DNA of 64,000 nucleotides from Lamprobacter modestohalophilus (GCF_016583905.1 NZ_NRRY01000006.1:84420-148419); one strand, 5' to 3'. Shown: positions 48,935 to 58,017, counted from the first letter of the stretch. Numbers and translations: made by a program. The notes: generated from the sequence alone by a model not told the origin.

Positions 48935-49693
48935 GTGTCTACTCCGAGCGCAAAGAAAAAATCCGCTGTCGAGCGAACCTGGGATCAGTTTGTTGATCGA
49001 GCGCAGAATAACGGCGTCAATCAGCAGCGTTACGCTGGCATGTTCACCTGCTGAAGCTTACCGAAATGCGTTTCCTGACAAGCGCCTATCGAGCCACAGC
49101 CTGCAGGATGTCACTGGCTACCTGGACAACTTAGGTAGGTTAGACAGACTTTCGGACTGGCAGTTTGTCCAAATCTCGAGGCGATCGAGAACTTGCTCAT
49201 CACCGCGGGAGCTGCGGTAGCGTCTGAGGTCGATTGGGCCTACTGGCGAGATTCCGCCCGGGCACTACAGCATCAGCATTCCACGCTAGCTCGCGAGACC
49301 AGCGCGGCGCACCCGCAACCAAACACGCATTCGACGCTGCCCACGACGACAACGCTTGCGCCAAAAGACAGACGCCAATCGGCCATGGACCAGGTCCGCG
49401 CTCAACATCCGTTACTACTGCAGCGACTGATCGCTGAGATCCGCCGGCGTCACTATTTTATGGGTTGCAGAAGGCGATCAAGGTCGCACGCTCAGCGTGC
49501 GGGTATCAACAAAAAGGTCAATTGCCACTGCTTGCGGCATTCCTTTGCGACGCATCTGTTGGAGTTTGGCTACGATATCCGCACCGTGCAGGAACTGCTC
49601 GGTCATGCGGATGTGTCGACCACGATGATTTACACCCATGTACTGAATCGTGGCGGGCAGGGCGTGAGGAGCCCCTTGGATCACCTTGGTTGA
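48935..49693 (+). pseudogene. intI: Integron integrase intI remnant
   Basis: Reading across several frames gives: [51 protein letters not shown] and [46 protein letters not shown]; then, after a gap of roughly 150-200 missing residues, [48 protein letters not shown] and [17 protein letters not shown]. The last part is the IntI signature (H-x-x-R, GH and the tyrosine are kept), but the first catalytic arginine region is deleted. There are at least two frameshifts and a stop at 49052. The long N-terminal extension is the type seen in some chromosomal gammaproteobacterial IntI proteins. Confidence 0.85.
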
Positions 49694-49788
49694 AGCTCAG
49701 CTGTGACCACCACAAGCGTACGTCGGGGGCGGTTTGTCAGCGGATGGCGACTAGCGAGGCTGCGGCGAGCACGACTGCGCCGCAGAAT

Positions 49789-49865
49789 TGGCGCGCCCGA
49801 CAGGATTCGAACCTGTGACCCCTGCCTTCGGAGGGCAGTACTCTATCCAGCTGAGCTACGGGCGC
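49789..49865 (-). tRNA. tRNA-Arg(CCG)
   Basis: The minus-strand sequence folds as a tRNA: acceptor GCGCCCG/CGGGCGC, D-arm GCTCAGCTGGATAGAGT, anticodon stem-loop CTGCC-CTCCGAA-GGCAG with anticodon CCG, T-loop GGTTCGAATCC, discriminator G and an encoded CCA (49791-49789). It reads CGG codons. Confidence 0.95.
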
Positions 49866-49980
49866 GTGATGGGGATTGGGTATCCCGCGAGAGGGTCTGT
49901 CAGCGGCTTTCAGACCGCTGAAGGGCACTTAGGATAGCGCGATCGGTTGCAGGCGTCCATGGCTACTCCGCCGATCTTTC

Positions 49981-49999
49981 GACCCCTGCCTTCGGAGGG
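49981..49999. repeat. 19-base fragment repeat of tRNA-Arg (att-like scar)
   Basis: GACCCCTGCCTTCGGAGGG here is identical to 49817-49835, the anticodon arm and variable-loop part of tRNA-Arg(CCG). Identity continues with one mismatch for about four bases. The rest of the tRNA is absent. The 145-base interval holds no gene. This is the pattern left when a tRNA-integrating element has been lost. Confidence 0.7.
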
Positions 50000-50111
50000 T
50001 AGTGCACGATCGATCTGTGTTCTGAAGCGGAGGTTCACGCTCAAGTCGTTGCAGGCTTGGCCGGGTTGAGCGACTCGCGCTTGTGAGTGTGCGCTTGTCA
50101 TCTCGAGTACC

Positions 50112-52121
50112 TCACTTCGGCCGCGCCAACAACGCCTTCAACGCCTCAAGATGCGCCTTGCCGTGCTCGCGGCGCTCGGCCTCGTCGACCGGCTCTTGGT
50201 CGACGAAGTAGAGATCGGCCTTTGGCAACTCTTCCAGAAACCGGCTCGGCTCGCAGAGCACCTGCTCGCCATAACGCCGACGGTGGCGCGCGAGGCTGAG
50301 GTTGAGCCGATTGCGGGCGCGGGTGATGCCGACATAGGCCAGCCGTCGCTCCTCTTCGATGTTGTCGTCCTCGATGCTGTTGCGGTGCGGTAGCAGCTCT
50401 TCTTCCATGCCGACCAGGAAGACCTCCGGGAACTCGAGTCCCTTGGCCGCGTGCAGGGTCATCAGCGAGACCCGGTCGCCGCCTTCCTCCTCGTCCTGGC
50501 GCTCGAGCACATCCAACAACGTCAGATGGGCGACCATCTCTGGCAGCGTGCCTTCCTGCAAGGCGCCCTTCTTGAGTGCCTCGAGCCAGCCGATCAGCTC
50601 GTTGACGTTCTCGATGCGTCGCTCGGCCACCTTCAGGCTCGAGCTGCTGTCCTTAAGCCAGCCGCTGTAGTCGCTCTGATCGACTAGGGCGCGGACGGCG
50701 CCGATCGGATCGGCGTTGGCGCGTTGCTGATAGTGCTCGAGCCAGGCCCTGAAGTCGGCCAGGCGCCGCCGCTGGCGTTCTGTCAGATGCTCGGCCAGCG
50801 CGAGATCGGTGCAGGCGCTGAACAGACTGGTCTGGCGCTGCGCGGCGACCGTTGCGAGCTTTTCCAGTGTGCCGGGGCCGATCTCGCGGCGCGGCACGTT
50901 GATGATGCGCAGAAAGGCGGCGTCATCGTCCGGGTTGGCGATCAGGCGCAGATAGGCCATCACATCCTTGACCTCGGTGCGGGCGAAGAAGGCCGTGCCG
51001 CCGGAGAGGAAGTAGGGGATGTTCAGCGTTCGCAGCGCCTTCTCGAACGGGCGCGCCTGATGGTTGCCACGGTAGAGGATGGCATAGTCCCCATAGGCGC
51101 GGCCCTTGGTCTGATGGCCGTGCAGGATCTCGGTGGCGACGCGCTCGGCCTCATGGGCCTCGTCGCGGCACTGCAGCAGGCGCGCGCGATCGCCCGGCTC
51201 GAGTGCGCTCCAGAGTTGTTTCTCGAACAGGTGCGGGTTGTTGGCGATCAGTCCGTTGGCGAGATTCAGGATGCGTCCAGAGGAGCGGTAGTTCTGATCC
51301 AACATGATCACCTTGAGCAGTGGGAAGTCGTCCTTCAGACGCGCCAGGTTCTCCGGTCGTGCGCCACGCCAGGCGTAGATGGATTGGTCGTCGTCGCCGA
51401 CCACGGTGAAGGCGCCATCCGGACCGACCAAGAGCTTTACCAGTTCGTACTGGGCGTTGTTGGTGTCCTGATACTCGTCGACCAGCAGATGCCGGATGCG
51501 GCCTTGCCAGTACTCGCGCACCGCGGGTACCTCGCGCAGCAGACGCACCGGGCGCAGGATCAGGTCGTCGAAATCGACCGCGTTGTAGGCGGCGAGGCTG
51601 CGTTCGTAGCGGGCATAGAATCGCGCCAGGCCGGCCTCGAAGTCGTCTTCGGCCTTACTCTCAGCGCGCGCGGGGTCGATCATGCCGTTCTTCCAATGCG
51701 AGATCCGCGACAGCGCCGCCGCTGGACTGGCCGCTTCGTCCAAGCCCGCCTCGCGCAGATGCTCTTTCAGGATCTGCTCACCGTCTTGCGGGTCGACCAG
51801 CGAGAAGCCCGGGCGCAGATCGCTATGGGCGATCTCGCGCCGCAACAGCTCGAGGCCGAAGGTGTGGAAGGTCGAGACCCGCAGCCCATGACCGGCGCGG
51901 CCCTTGACCAGATGCCCGACGCGCGTCTTCATCTCGCGCGCGGCCTTGTTGGTGAAGGTCAGCGCGACGATGGCACGCGCCGCGACTCCACGCTCGCCGA
52001 TCAGGTGGGCGATCTTTTGCGTGATGACGCGCGTCTTGCCGGAGCCGGCGCAGGCGATCACCAGCAGCGGGCCTTGGCAGTAGCGCACGGCATCGATCTG
52101 CCGTGGGTTCAGGCCTCTCAT
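50112..52121 (-). CDS. rep: ATP-dependent DNA helicase Rep
   Basis: 669 residues; E. coli Rep has 673. Motifs: LLVIACAGSGKTRVITQKIA (I), TFTNKAAREMKTRV (Ia), HLLVDEYQDTNNAQYELV (II), VVGDDDQSIYAWRGA (III), DQNYRSSGRILN (IV), VSLMTLHAAKGLEFPEVFLV (V) and EERRLAYVGITRARNRLNL (VI). The N-terminus LNPRQIDAVRYCQGPLLVIA is Rep-like rather than UvrD-like. A 3'-5' SF1A helicase that clears proteins ahead of replication forks. ATG 52121 has GGGAG 7 bases upstream. Confidence 0.94.
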   Translation of the reverse strand: MRGLNPRQIDAVRYCQGPLLVIACAGSGKTRVITQKIAHLIGERGVAARAIVALTFTNKAAREMKTRVGHLVKGRAGHGLRVSTFHTFGLELLRREIAHSDLRPGFSLVDPQDGEQILKEHLREAGLDEAASPAAALSRISHWKNGMIDPARAESKAEDDFEAGLARFYARYERSLAAYNAVDFDDLILRPVRLLREVPAVREYWQGRIRHLLVDEYQDTNNAQYELVKLLVGPDGAFTVVGDDDQSIYAWRGARPENLARLKDDFPLLKVIMLDQNYRSSGRILNLANGLIANNPHLFEKQLWSALEPGDRARLLQCRDEAHEAERVATEILHGHQTKGRAYGDYAILYRGNHQARPFEKALRTLNIPYFLSGGTAFFARTEVKDVMAYLRLIANPDDDAAFLRIINVPRREIGPGTLEKLATVAAQRQTSLFSACTDLALAEHLTERQRRRLADFRAWLEHYQQRANADPIGAVRALVDQSDYSGWLKDSSSSLKVAERRIENVNELIGWLEALKKGALQEGTLPEMVAHLTLLDVLERQDEEEGGDRVSLMTLHAAKGLEFPEVFLVGMEEELLPHRNSIEDDNIEEERRLAYVGITRARNRLNLSLARHRRRYGEQVLCEPSRFLEELPKADLYFVDQEPVDEAERREHGKAHLEALKALLARPK

Positions 52122-52255
52122 CAATAGACTCCCGTTTGGACAATCGAGAAATGAAGAAAATGAAGAAAGAGAGAGATGGGGAGCAAGCCCGTTGGGCGCG
52201 CAGGTCCGCCTCGGGCTAAACTAGGCGCCCAAATCCTGCATCGAGCCCGAGGCCC

Positions 52256-52636
52256 ATGTCAGCGTCTGCATTTTTACCGTCCTCCGCCCGTCTTGGCCTT
52301 GCGGCCCTGCTCTTGTTGTGTGTGGTGCTCGCGCCCGCGACGTTGCGTGCGCAAGCCGACTCAGGTGGCGGGTTCCTCTCTGCCCCCGAGGTGCCGTCGA
52401 TCCCCGGTCGCTACGCCGGCGATAGCGCGAGCGCCCCCGAGGTCACCATCACCGAGACCGAGGAAGGCACGGTCTACGAGTATCGGGTCAAGGGGCAAGT
52501 CTACATGGTCAAGATCCAGCCCACCGTTGGGCCTCCGTATTTTTTGCTCGACACGAATGGCGATGGGGTGCTCGATGTGGAGGAGCGTCAGGCGCCTGAT
52601 CTCGCGGTGCCGCAGTGGCTGTTGTTCAGCTGGTAG
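52256..52636 (+). CDS. DUF2782 exported small protein
   Basis: 126 residues with a signal peptide (RLGLAALLLLCVVLAPATLR, cleavage near LRAQA). The mature part has APEVTITETEEGTVYEYRVK, GQVYMVKIQPTVGPPYFLLD and an EF-hand-like DTNGDGVLDVEE loop. This fits DUF2782, a gammaproteobacterial family of unknown function often near rep or polA, as here. Confidence 0.85.
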   Translation: MSASAFLPSSARLGLAALLLLCVVLAPATLRAQADSGGGFLSAPEVPSIPGRYAGDSASAPEVTITETEEGTVYEYRVKGQVYMVKIQPTVGPPYFLLDTNGDGVLDVEERQAPDLAVPQWLLFSW

Positions 52637-52787
52637 ACCTTGAGGATGCGACCTGGAAGGGTGACCTCCGATGACGCTGTCTGCTTGTACGACCGGATAT
52701 GATGAGCGATGAAGGCTAGGTTTAGCGGCTTGTGTCGCTCCGCGATCAGTCGGAACGAGCCGAGCCCGTGGATCTAGCCGATCGAAT

Positions 52788-52836
52788 CGATCTCATGATA
52801 TGGATCTCATCGTATCGATCTCATCATATCGATCTC
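52788..52836. repeat. 14-base tandem repeat upstream of TRAP genes
   Basis: Three and a half units: CGATCTCATGATAT, GGATCTCATCGTAT, CGATCTCATCATAT, CGATCTC. It ends 17 bases before the TRAP small-permease start and might be a binding-site array or a simple repeat. Confidence 0.8.
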
Positions 52837-52853
52837 GCGGAGCACCTGATCGC

Positions 52854-53474
52854 ATGAACCAGGATTCTTCGAGCGGGCCGAAGCCCGGCCTGCTGCGAGT
52901 CGCCGAGCATCTCGAATGGATCAACCATTCCATCGGGGCTCTGGTCGCCTGGCTAGCCCTAGCGATGGTGCTGATGACCTTCGTCGTGGTGGTGCTGCGC
53001 TACGTCTTCGACTCCGGCTCGATCGCGCTGCAAGAGTCGGTGACCTACATGTACGCGATCCTATTCATGCTTGGTGCCGCCTACACGCTGCAGCAGGATG
53101 GTCACGTCCGCGTCGATATCCTCTATCAGCGTTTCTCGCGTCGCGGCCGGGCCTGGGTCAATCTGCTCGGCACCCTCTTCCTGTTGGTTCCCGTCTCGGT
53201 GTTCCTGCTGCTCTCCTCCTGGGGCTATGTCGCCGACTCCTGGGCGGTCAAGGAAGGCTCGCGTGAGGCCGGTGGTCTCCCTGGGGTCTGGCTGCTCAAG
53301 ACGCTGTTGTTGGTCATGCCGGCGTTGATGCTGGTGCAAGGGCTGATCTGGGTGCTGCGCAACGGCCTGTTTCTCGCCGGCGTCGACGCCGCCCTCGCTG
53401 ATCCAGACGAGGACTCAGCTCGCGTCGCCGACAGCGCGGCCGCGTCGCCATTGAAGACCAACACCGATGGCTGA
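52854..53474 (+). CDS. TRAP transporter small permease (DctQ-like)
   Basis: 206 residues and four membrane helices. VALRYVFD-type DctQ motifs are seen as VVVLRYVFDSGSIALQESVT, YMYAILFMLGAAYTLQQDGH and VRVDILYQRFSRRGRAWVNL. ATG 52854 (MNQDSSSG) has GGAG 11 bases upstream; the longer frame would start inside the 14-base repeats. It overlaps the large permease gene by eight bases. No solute-binding protein gene is next to it. Confidence 0.88.
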   Translation: MNQDSSSGPKPGLLRVAEHLEWINHSIGALVAWLALAMVLMTFVVVVLRYVFDSGSIALQESVTYMYAILFMLGAAYTLQQDGHVRVDILYQRFSRRGRAWVNLLGTLFLLVPVSVFLLLSSWGYVADSWAVKEGSREAGGLPGVWLLKTLLLVMPALMLVQGLIWVLRNGLFLAGVDAALADPDEDSARVADSAAASPLKTNTDG

Positions 53475-54849
53475 GCTGATGCCCCTGCTGCTGGTGTTGG
53501 CAGTCGGCGTTGTGCTGCTGCTGGGGTATCCGGTGGCCTTGTCCTTAGGGGGCACCGCCCTGGTGATCGCCTTGGTCGGTGAATGGTTTGGCTATTTCGA
53601 TCACGCCTTCATCGAGGCCCTGCCGAATCGGGTCTATGGCGTGATGACCAATGGGACCCTGATCGCGGTGCCGCTGTTCGTGTTCATGGGCGTGATGCTG
53701 GAGCGCTCGCGGGTGGCCGAGAACCTGCTCGACACCATGGCGCTGCTGTTCGGGCCCATGCGCGGTGGGCTCGGTATCTCGGTGACCCTGGTCGGCATGC
53801 TGCTCGCCGCGAGCACCGGCATCGTTGGCGCCACTGTGGTTACGATGGGCCTGCTGACCTTGCCGACCATGCTCAGGCGGCATTACGACCCCAGCGTGGC
53901 TGCCGGCACTATCTGCGCCTCAGGCACGCTGGGGCAGATCATTCCGCCCTCGATCGTGTTGGTGCTGCTCGGCGACGTGCTCTCTTCGGCCTACCAGCAG
54001 GCGCAGCTCGATATGGGTATCTTCTCGCCAGACACGGTCTCGGTTGGCGACCTGTTCATTGGTGCACTGATCCCCGGGCTGATGCTCGTGGCCGGCTACA
54101 TCATCTATATGATTGGCGTGGCGATCTTCCGCCCACAGGCGGTGCCAGCCATTCCGGTCGGCGAGCGGCCGCGGCACGATGCGCGTTTCTGGCTGCGGGT
54201 GTTGCAGGTGCTGCTGCCGCCACTGGTGCTGATCGTGGCGGTGCTGGGCTCGATCCTGTATGGCGTTGCCACGCCCACCGAGGCGGCATCGGTCGGTGCG
54301 GTTGGGGCCATGCTGCTCGCTGCCGTGCATCGGCAGCTCGGTCTCGACACACTGTTGGCGGTGGTGCGTCAAACCACGATCGTTACCAGCATGGTGTTCC
54401 TGATCTTCATCGGCGCGGCGATCTTCTCGCTGGTATTCCGCGGCTTTGGCGGCGACGAGTTGGTGACCGAGTTCTTGAGTGACTTGCCGGGCGGCACGGT
54501 GGGTGCGGTGGCGCTGGTGATGTTGGTGCTGTTCCTGCTCGGCTTCATCCTTGATTTCATCGAGATCACCTTCGTGGTGGTCCCCATCGTCGGGCCGGTG
54601 CTGCTGGCCATGGGGCTCGATCCGGTCTGGCTCGGCGTGATGATCGCGATCAACCTGCAGACATCGTTCCTGACGCCGCCGTTCGGTTTCGCGCTGTTCT
54701 ATCTGCGGGGGGTCGCGCCGCCCGAGCTGAGCACTGGCGAGATCTACCGCGGGGTGGCGCCATTCATCCTGATTCAGCTGTTGATGCTGGCGACCCTGGC
54801 CCTGTTCCCGGGGCTTGCCACCTGGCTGCCGGGTCAGGTCTATCAGTAA
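53467..54849 (+). CDS. TRAP transporter large permease (DctM-like)
   Basis: 460 residues with about 12-14 hydrophobic segments. Typical DctM stretches: NGTLIAVPLFVFMGVMLERS, LLAASTGIVGATVVTMGLLT, GTLGQIIPPSIVLVLLGDVL, and the C-terminal LGFILDFIEITFVVVPIVGP and INLQTSFLTPPFGFALFYLR. The family is sodium-coupled and inner-membrane, and moves organic acids or related solutes delivered by a periplasmic binding protein. The E-I-T-F-V variant of the C-terminal motif is that of mannitol/chloroaromatic-type DctM. Confidence 0.92.
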   Translation: MAELMPLLLVLAVGVVLLLGYPVALSLGGTALVIALVGEWFGYFDHAFIEALPNRVYGVMTNGTLIAVPLFVFMGVMLERSRVAENLLDTMALLFGPMRGGLGISVTLVGMLLAASTGIVGATVVTMGLLTLPTMLRRHYDPSVAAGTICASGTLGQIIPPSIVLVLLGDVLSSAYQQAQLDMGIFSPDTVSVGDLFIGALIPGLMLVAGYIIYMIGVAIFRPQAVPAIPVGERPRHDARFWLRVLQVLLPPLVLIVAVLGSILYGVATPTEAASVGAVGAMLLAAVHRQLGLDTLLAVVRQTTIVTSMVFLIFIGAAIFSLVFRGFGGDELVTEFLSDLPGGTVGAVALVMLVLFLLGFILDFIEITFVVVPIVGPVLLAMGLDPVWLGVMIAINLQTSFLTPPFGFALFYLRGVAPPELSTGEIYRGVAPFILIQLLMLATLALFPGLATWLPGQVYQ

Positions 54850-54950
54850 TGGCTGGGTTTGCGCCGGAGTTCAGGATGGGCCGTTTGGCGATCGGCAGTC
54901 TAGCGATGGACCGTTTGGGCGCCCGGGTTTGATCGGCGAGGTGTGGGCTG

Positions 54951-55301
54951 TTACGCCCGGAGCGGATCAGTGCTGTCAGCAGCAACCAGGGGCGGCATGG
55001 CAGCGCTGGTGTCGTCGATGAGCGCTTGAAAGAGGGCGGTCTGAGTGGTCTGGAACATCACGCCGATGCCGCTGTTGTCGCCGTGGATCACAATCGCGGG
55101 CAGCAACCAGCGCTTGCCGAGGGCGCGCAGCTCGAGTTCGATCTGGGTTCCGGGTGGCAGCGTGAGTGCCTTGACCGACAAGAACATGCCGCCCGACGAG
55201 ACAGTGCGCGCCGTCGCGGTGAGGAATGGGCGCTTGTGGTAGCGGATGTAGACTGGCAGATCCAGCCGGTGTCGAGCGCAATAGCGTCTTTCCCCAACCA
55301 T
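54951..55301 (-). CDS. PilZ-domain protein
   Basis: 116 residues from ATG 55301 (MVGERRYCARHRLDLPVYIR), chosen because AGGAG sits seven bases upstream; the frame extends to 55358. R-Y-C-A-R supplies the R-x-x-x-R motif of the c-di-GMP-binding PilZ domain, and ARTVSSGGMFLSV the S-x-x-G part, though the usual aspartate is Val. It is divergent from the two type IV pilus ATPase genes, which suggests a role in surface motility. Confidence 0.8.
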   Translation of the reverse strand: MVGERRYCARHRLDLPVYIRYHKRPFLTATARTVSSGGMFLSVKALTLPPGTQIELELRALGKRWLLPAIVIHGDNSGIGVMFQTTQTALFQALIDDTSAAMPPLVAADSTDPLRA

Positions 55302-55574
55302 CTTTTTTCTCCTACTTTTGTTCTTACTGTCGCTGACTTTCTGATGATGATCCGGCATCTTAGACGTTTAACTTTACCATCAAGTTCAACTTCGATGACG
55401 GCTGCATGACCATGGCCCGAAGTTCCGAATTCCGAAGCCGTTGTTGCCGCGGATCGGTATCACGCGGATACTGCGGCAGCGCTTGACCAAGTGCGATTCG
55501 CGACGGGCTAAGGATCAGGGCGCGTCGCCTCCCCGTAAGAGGAAGCGATTGCTTCACGGCTACAGAGACCGCTT

Positions 55575-56744
55575 ATGGATCGTCAACAAGCCGCCAAGTT
55601 CGTGCTCGATTGCTTGCGCACCATGCTGGCGCGCAAGGGCTCAGACCTGTTTATCTCGGCGGGTTTTCCGCCCGCCTGTAAGTTCGATGGCAAGCTGACG
55701 CCGCTGAGTCAGCAGGCCTTGAAACCGGAGCAGACGGCGCTCTTGACGCGCTCGATCATGAATGATCAACAGGTGCGTCAATTTGACGCGAGCAAGGAAT
55801 GCAACTTCGCCATCAGCCCGCCGGGGATCGGCCGCTTTCGCGTCAATGCCTTCGTCCAGCAAGGCCATCCCGGCCTGGTCCTGCGCACCATCCCGACCGA
55901 GATCCCGACCGCCGAGCAACTCGGTCTGCCACCCATCCTGCCGGAGCTGGTGCTCTCCAAGCGTGGGCTGATCTTGGTGGTGGGCGGCACCGGGTCGGGT
56001 AAGTCGACCACGCTGGCCGCCATGCTCGGGCATCGCAACCGCGAGACCTATGGCCATATCATCACCATCGAAGACCCGGTCGAGTTCGTCCACGCGCATC
56101 AGCACTGCCTGATCACCCAGCGCGAGGTGGGCGTGGATACCGAGTCCTGGGATCACGCCTTGGTCAATACCCTGCGCCAGGCGCCGGATGTGATCCTGAT
56201 CGGCGAGATCCGCGCGCGCGAGACCATGGAACACGCGATCAACTTCTCCGAGACCGGCCATCTCTGTCTCTCGACGCTGCACGCGAACAGTGCTAACCAG
56301 GCCCTGGACCGCATCATCAATCTGTTCCCCGAGGAGCGCCGTGCGCAGCTGCTGATGGATCTCTCGCTGAACCTGCGTGCGATCATCTCGCAGCGGCTGT
56401 TGCCGAAGGTCGGCGGCGGGCGCGTCGCCGCGATCGAGATCATGATCAACTCGCCGCTGATCCAAGATCTGATCTTCAAAGGCAAGGTGCACGAGATCAA
56501 GACCATCATGCAGCGTTCAAAGGAGCAGGGCATGCAGACCTTCGACATGGCCCTGTTCGATCTCTATGAGGCCGGCGTGATCACCTATGAAGATGCACTG
56601 CGCAGCGCCGATTCCATGAATGAGCTCCGGTTGCGTGTGAAGTTGGAGGGCAAGGATGCCGTCGCGGCTGAGTCGTTGGGCGATGAGGATGGATTCTCGA
56701 TCTTGGGCGATAACGATCTGCCGGCCGAGCAGGAGCAAACCTAG
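55575..56744 (+). CDS. pilU: PilU-type type IV pilus retraction ATPase (copy 1)
   Basis: 389 residues of the PilT/PilU secretion ATPase family. VVGGTGSGKSTTLAAM (Walker A, about 135-150), TIEDPVEFVHAH (Asp box), DVILIGEIRARETMEHAINF (Walker B) and TGHLCLSTLHANSANQALDR (His box) are intact. The start KGSDLFISAGFPPACKFDGK and the C-terminal QDLIFKGKVHEIKTIMQRSK are PilU-like rather than PilT-like. A second PilU-type gene follows after 126 bases. Cytoplasmic hexamer acting with PilT. Confidence 0.9.
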   Translation: MDRQQAAKFVLDCLRTMLARKGSDLFISAGFPPACKFDGKLTPLSQQALKPEQTALLTRSIMNDQQVRQFDASKECNFAISPPGIGRFRVNAFVQQGHPGLVLRTIPTEIPTAEQLGLPPILPELVLSKRGLILVVGGTGSGKSTTLAAMLGHRNRETYGHIITIEDPVEFVHAHQHCLITQREVGVDTESWDHALVNTLRQAPDVILIGEIRARETMEHAINFSETGHLCLSTLHANSANQALDRIINLFPEERRAQLLMDLSLNLRAIISQRLLPKVGGGRVAAIEIMINSPLIQDLIFKGKVHEIKTIMQRSKEQGMQTFDMALFDLYEAGVITYEDALRSADSMNELRLRVKLEGKDAVAAESLGDEDGFSILGDNDLPAEQEQT

Positions 56745-56757
56745 CCGCGCCGTTCGC

Positions 56758-56857
56758 TGAAATAAGCGCCGCATCGCCCAGGTGGCGAGGCGCCATGTCC
56801 GTTAGCGTGAAATAGGCGCTTCATCGTCCGGGTGGCGAGGCGCCATGTCCATTAACC
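56758..56857. repeat. 50-base tandem duplication between the two pilU genes
   Basis: Two adjacent 50-base units, 56758-56807 and 56808-56857, agree at most positions; GGTGGCGAGGCGCCATGTCC is identical in both. They fill the intergenic spacer and end just before the second gene's ribosome binding site. Confidence 0.85.
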
Positions 56858-56870
56858 GAGCGAGGTCCGC

Positions 56871-57926
56871 ATGGATTTCAAGCCCTATCTCGAGATGATG
56901 GTCGCAAAGAAGGCGTCCGACGTCTTCATCAGCGCGGGCTCGCCGGTGCAGATCAAGATCGACGGCAAGCTGCATCGCATCGGTGAGACCAATTACACGC
57001 CGGCGCTGTGCCGGGAGGCGGTCTACTCGCTGCTGAACGAGCCGCAGATCAGCGCGCTCGAGCGCGAGCGTGAGATCGATGTCGGCATCGGGCTCGAGGG
57101 GCGCGGACGCTTCCGCATCAACGCCTTCCATCAATGTGGATCGCTGGCGATGGTGATCCGCTATCTGCCGGCCGAGATCCCGAGCGTCGATGAGCTAGGG
57201 CTGCCAGAGGTGCTGAAGGGCATCGTCATGCAGCGGCGCGGCATTGTGCTCATGGTCGGCGCGACGGGCTCCGGCAAGTCGACCACGCTGGCGGCGATGA
57301 TCGATCATCGCAACAGCAACAGCCGTGGCCACATCCTGACCATCGAAGATCCGGTCGAGTACGTGCATCCGCACAAGGGCTGTATCGTCAATCAACGCGA
57401 GTTGGGGATGGATACCTTGTCCTATGCGGCAGCGCTAGAGAGCTCGCTGCGTGAAGCCCCGGATGTGATTCTGATCGGCGAGATCCGCAATCGCGAGACC
57501 ATGGAGGCCGCCATCGAGCTTTCCGGAACTGGTCATCTGGCCATCTCGACCTTGCATGCAAACAATGCCCATCAGGCCATGGAGCGCGTCATCAATCTGT
57601 TCCCGCAGGTGATGCACAAGACCTTGTTGATGGACCTGTCCCTCAACCTGCGCGCGATCATCGCCCAGCGCCTAGTGCGAACGGTCGACGACAAACGCAC
57701 CGCGGCGGTCGAGATCTTGATCAACACGCCGCATATCTCGGACCTGATCCGCGAAGGCCAGATCGATGAGATCAGCGAGGCGATGGCCGGCAGCAGCGAG
57801 GGTGGCATGGTCACCTTCGACGATGCGCTGCTCGGGCTCTATCGCGAAGGGCGGATCAGCCTCGACGAGTGTCTGGCCCATGCCGATTCGGCAGCGAATC
57901 TGGAGGCGCGGATCAACTTTGGTTAA
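56871..57926 (+). CDS. PilT/PilU-family type IV pilus ATPase (copy 2)
   Basis: 351 residues. VGATGSGKSTTLAAMIDHRN (Walker A about 129-137), TIEDPVEYVHPHKGCIVNQR, DVILIGEIRNRETMEAAIEL and TGHLAISTLHANNAHQAMER are intact. The N-terminus KKASDVFISAGSPVQIKIDG is again nearer PilU. It is clearly diverged from copy 1, so this is an old paralog pair rather than a recent duplication. Neither looks like a canonical PilT. Confidence 0.9.
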   Translation: MDFKPYLEMMVAKKASDVFISAGSPVQIKIDGKLHRIGETNYTPALCREAVYSLLNEPQISALEREREIDVGIGLEGRGRFRINAFHQCGSLAMVIRYLPAEIPSVDELGLPEVLKGIVMQRRGIVLMVGATGSGKSTTLAAMIDHRNSNSRGHILTIEDPVEYVHPHKGCIVNQRELGMDTLSYAAALESSLREAPDVILIGEIRNRETMEAAIELSGTGHLAISTLHANNAHQAMERVINLFPQVMHKTLLMDLSLNLRAIIAQRLVRTVDDKRTAAVEILINTPHISDLIREGQIDEISEAMAGSSEGGMVTFDDALLGLYREGRISLDECLAHADSAANLEARINFG

Positions 57927-58017
57927 CCACTCCGCCGCGTCTTGCCGGCTTTCATCGAACAACTGCTGTTGCTCGTGGACTGACTTTGACATCCATTCAA
58001 ACTGAGGAGAGAGATCC

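Larger units (their letters stand above)
47213..49693. mobile_element. Degenerate integron (intI pseudogene, attI candidate, two cassettes)
   Basis: From right to left: an intI pseudogene on the plus strand (48935-49693), a possible attI, and then two cassettes on the minus strand, each gene followed by an attC site. A divergent intI next to minus-strand cassettes is the standard integron layout. Base composition drops markedly within the array (especially 46960-48000) compared with the GC-rich surroundings. The array ends at the attC at 47213. The 46952-47212 stretch beyond it is AT-rich and shows no gene. Confidence 0.8.

Noticed and set aside
49737..50101. Minus-strand frames reading VLPSEGRG and RALPSEGRG
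   Set aside because: These are translations through the tRNA-Arg gene and its fragment, not proteins.
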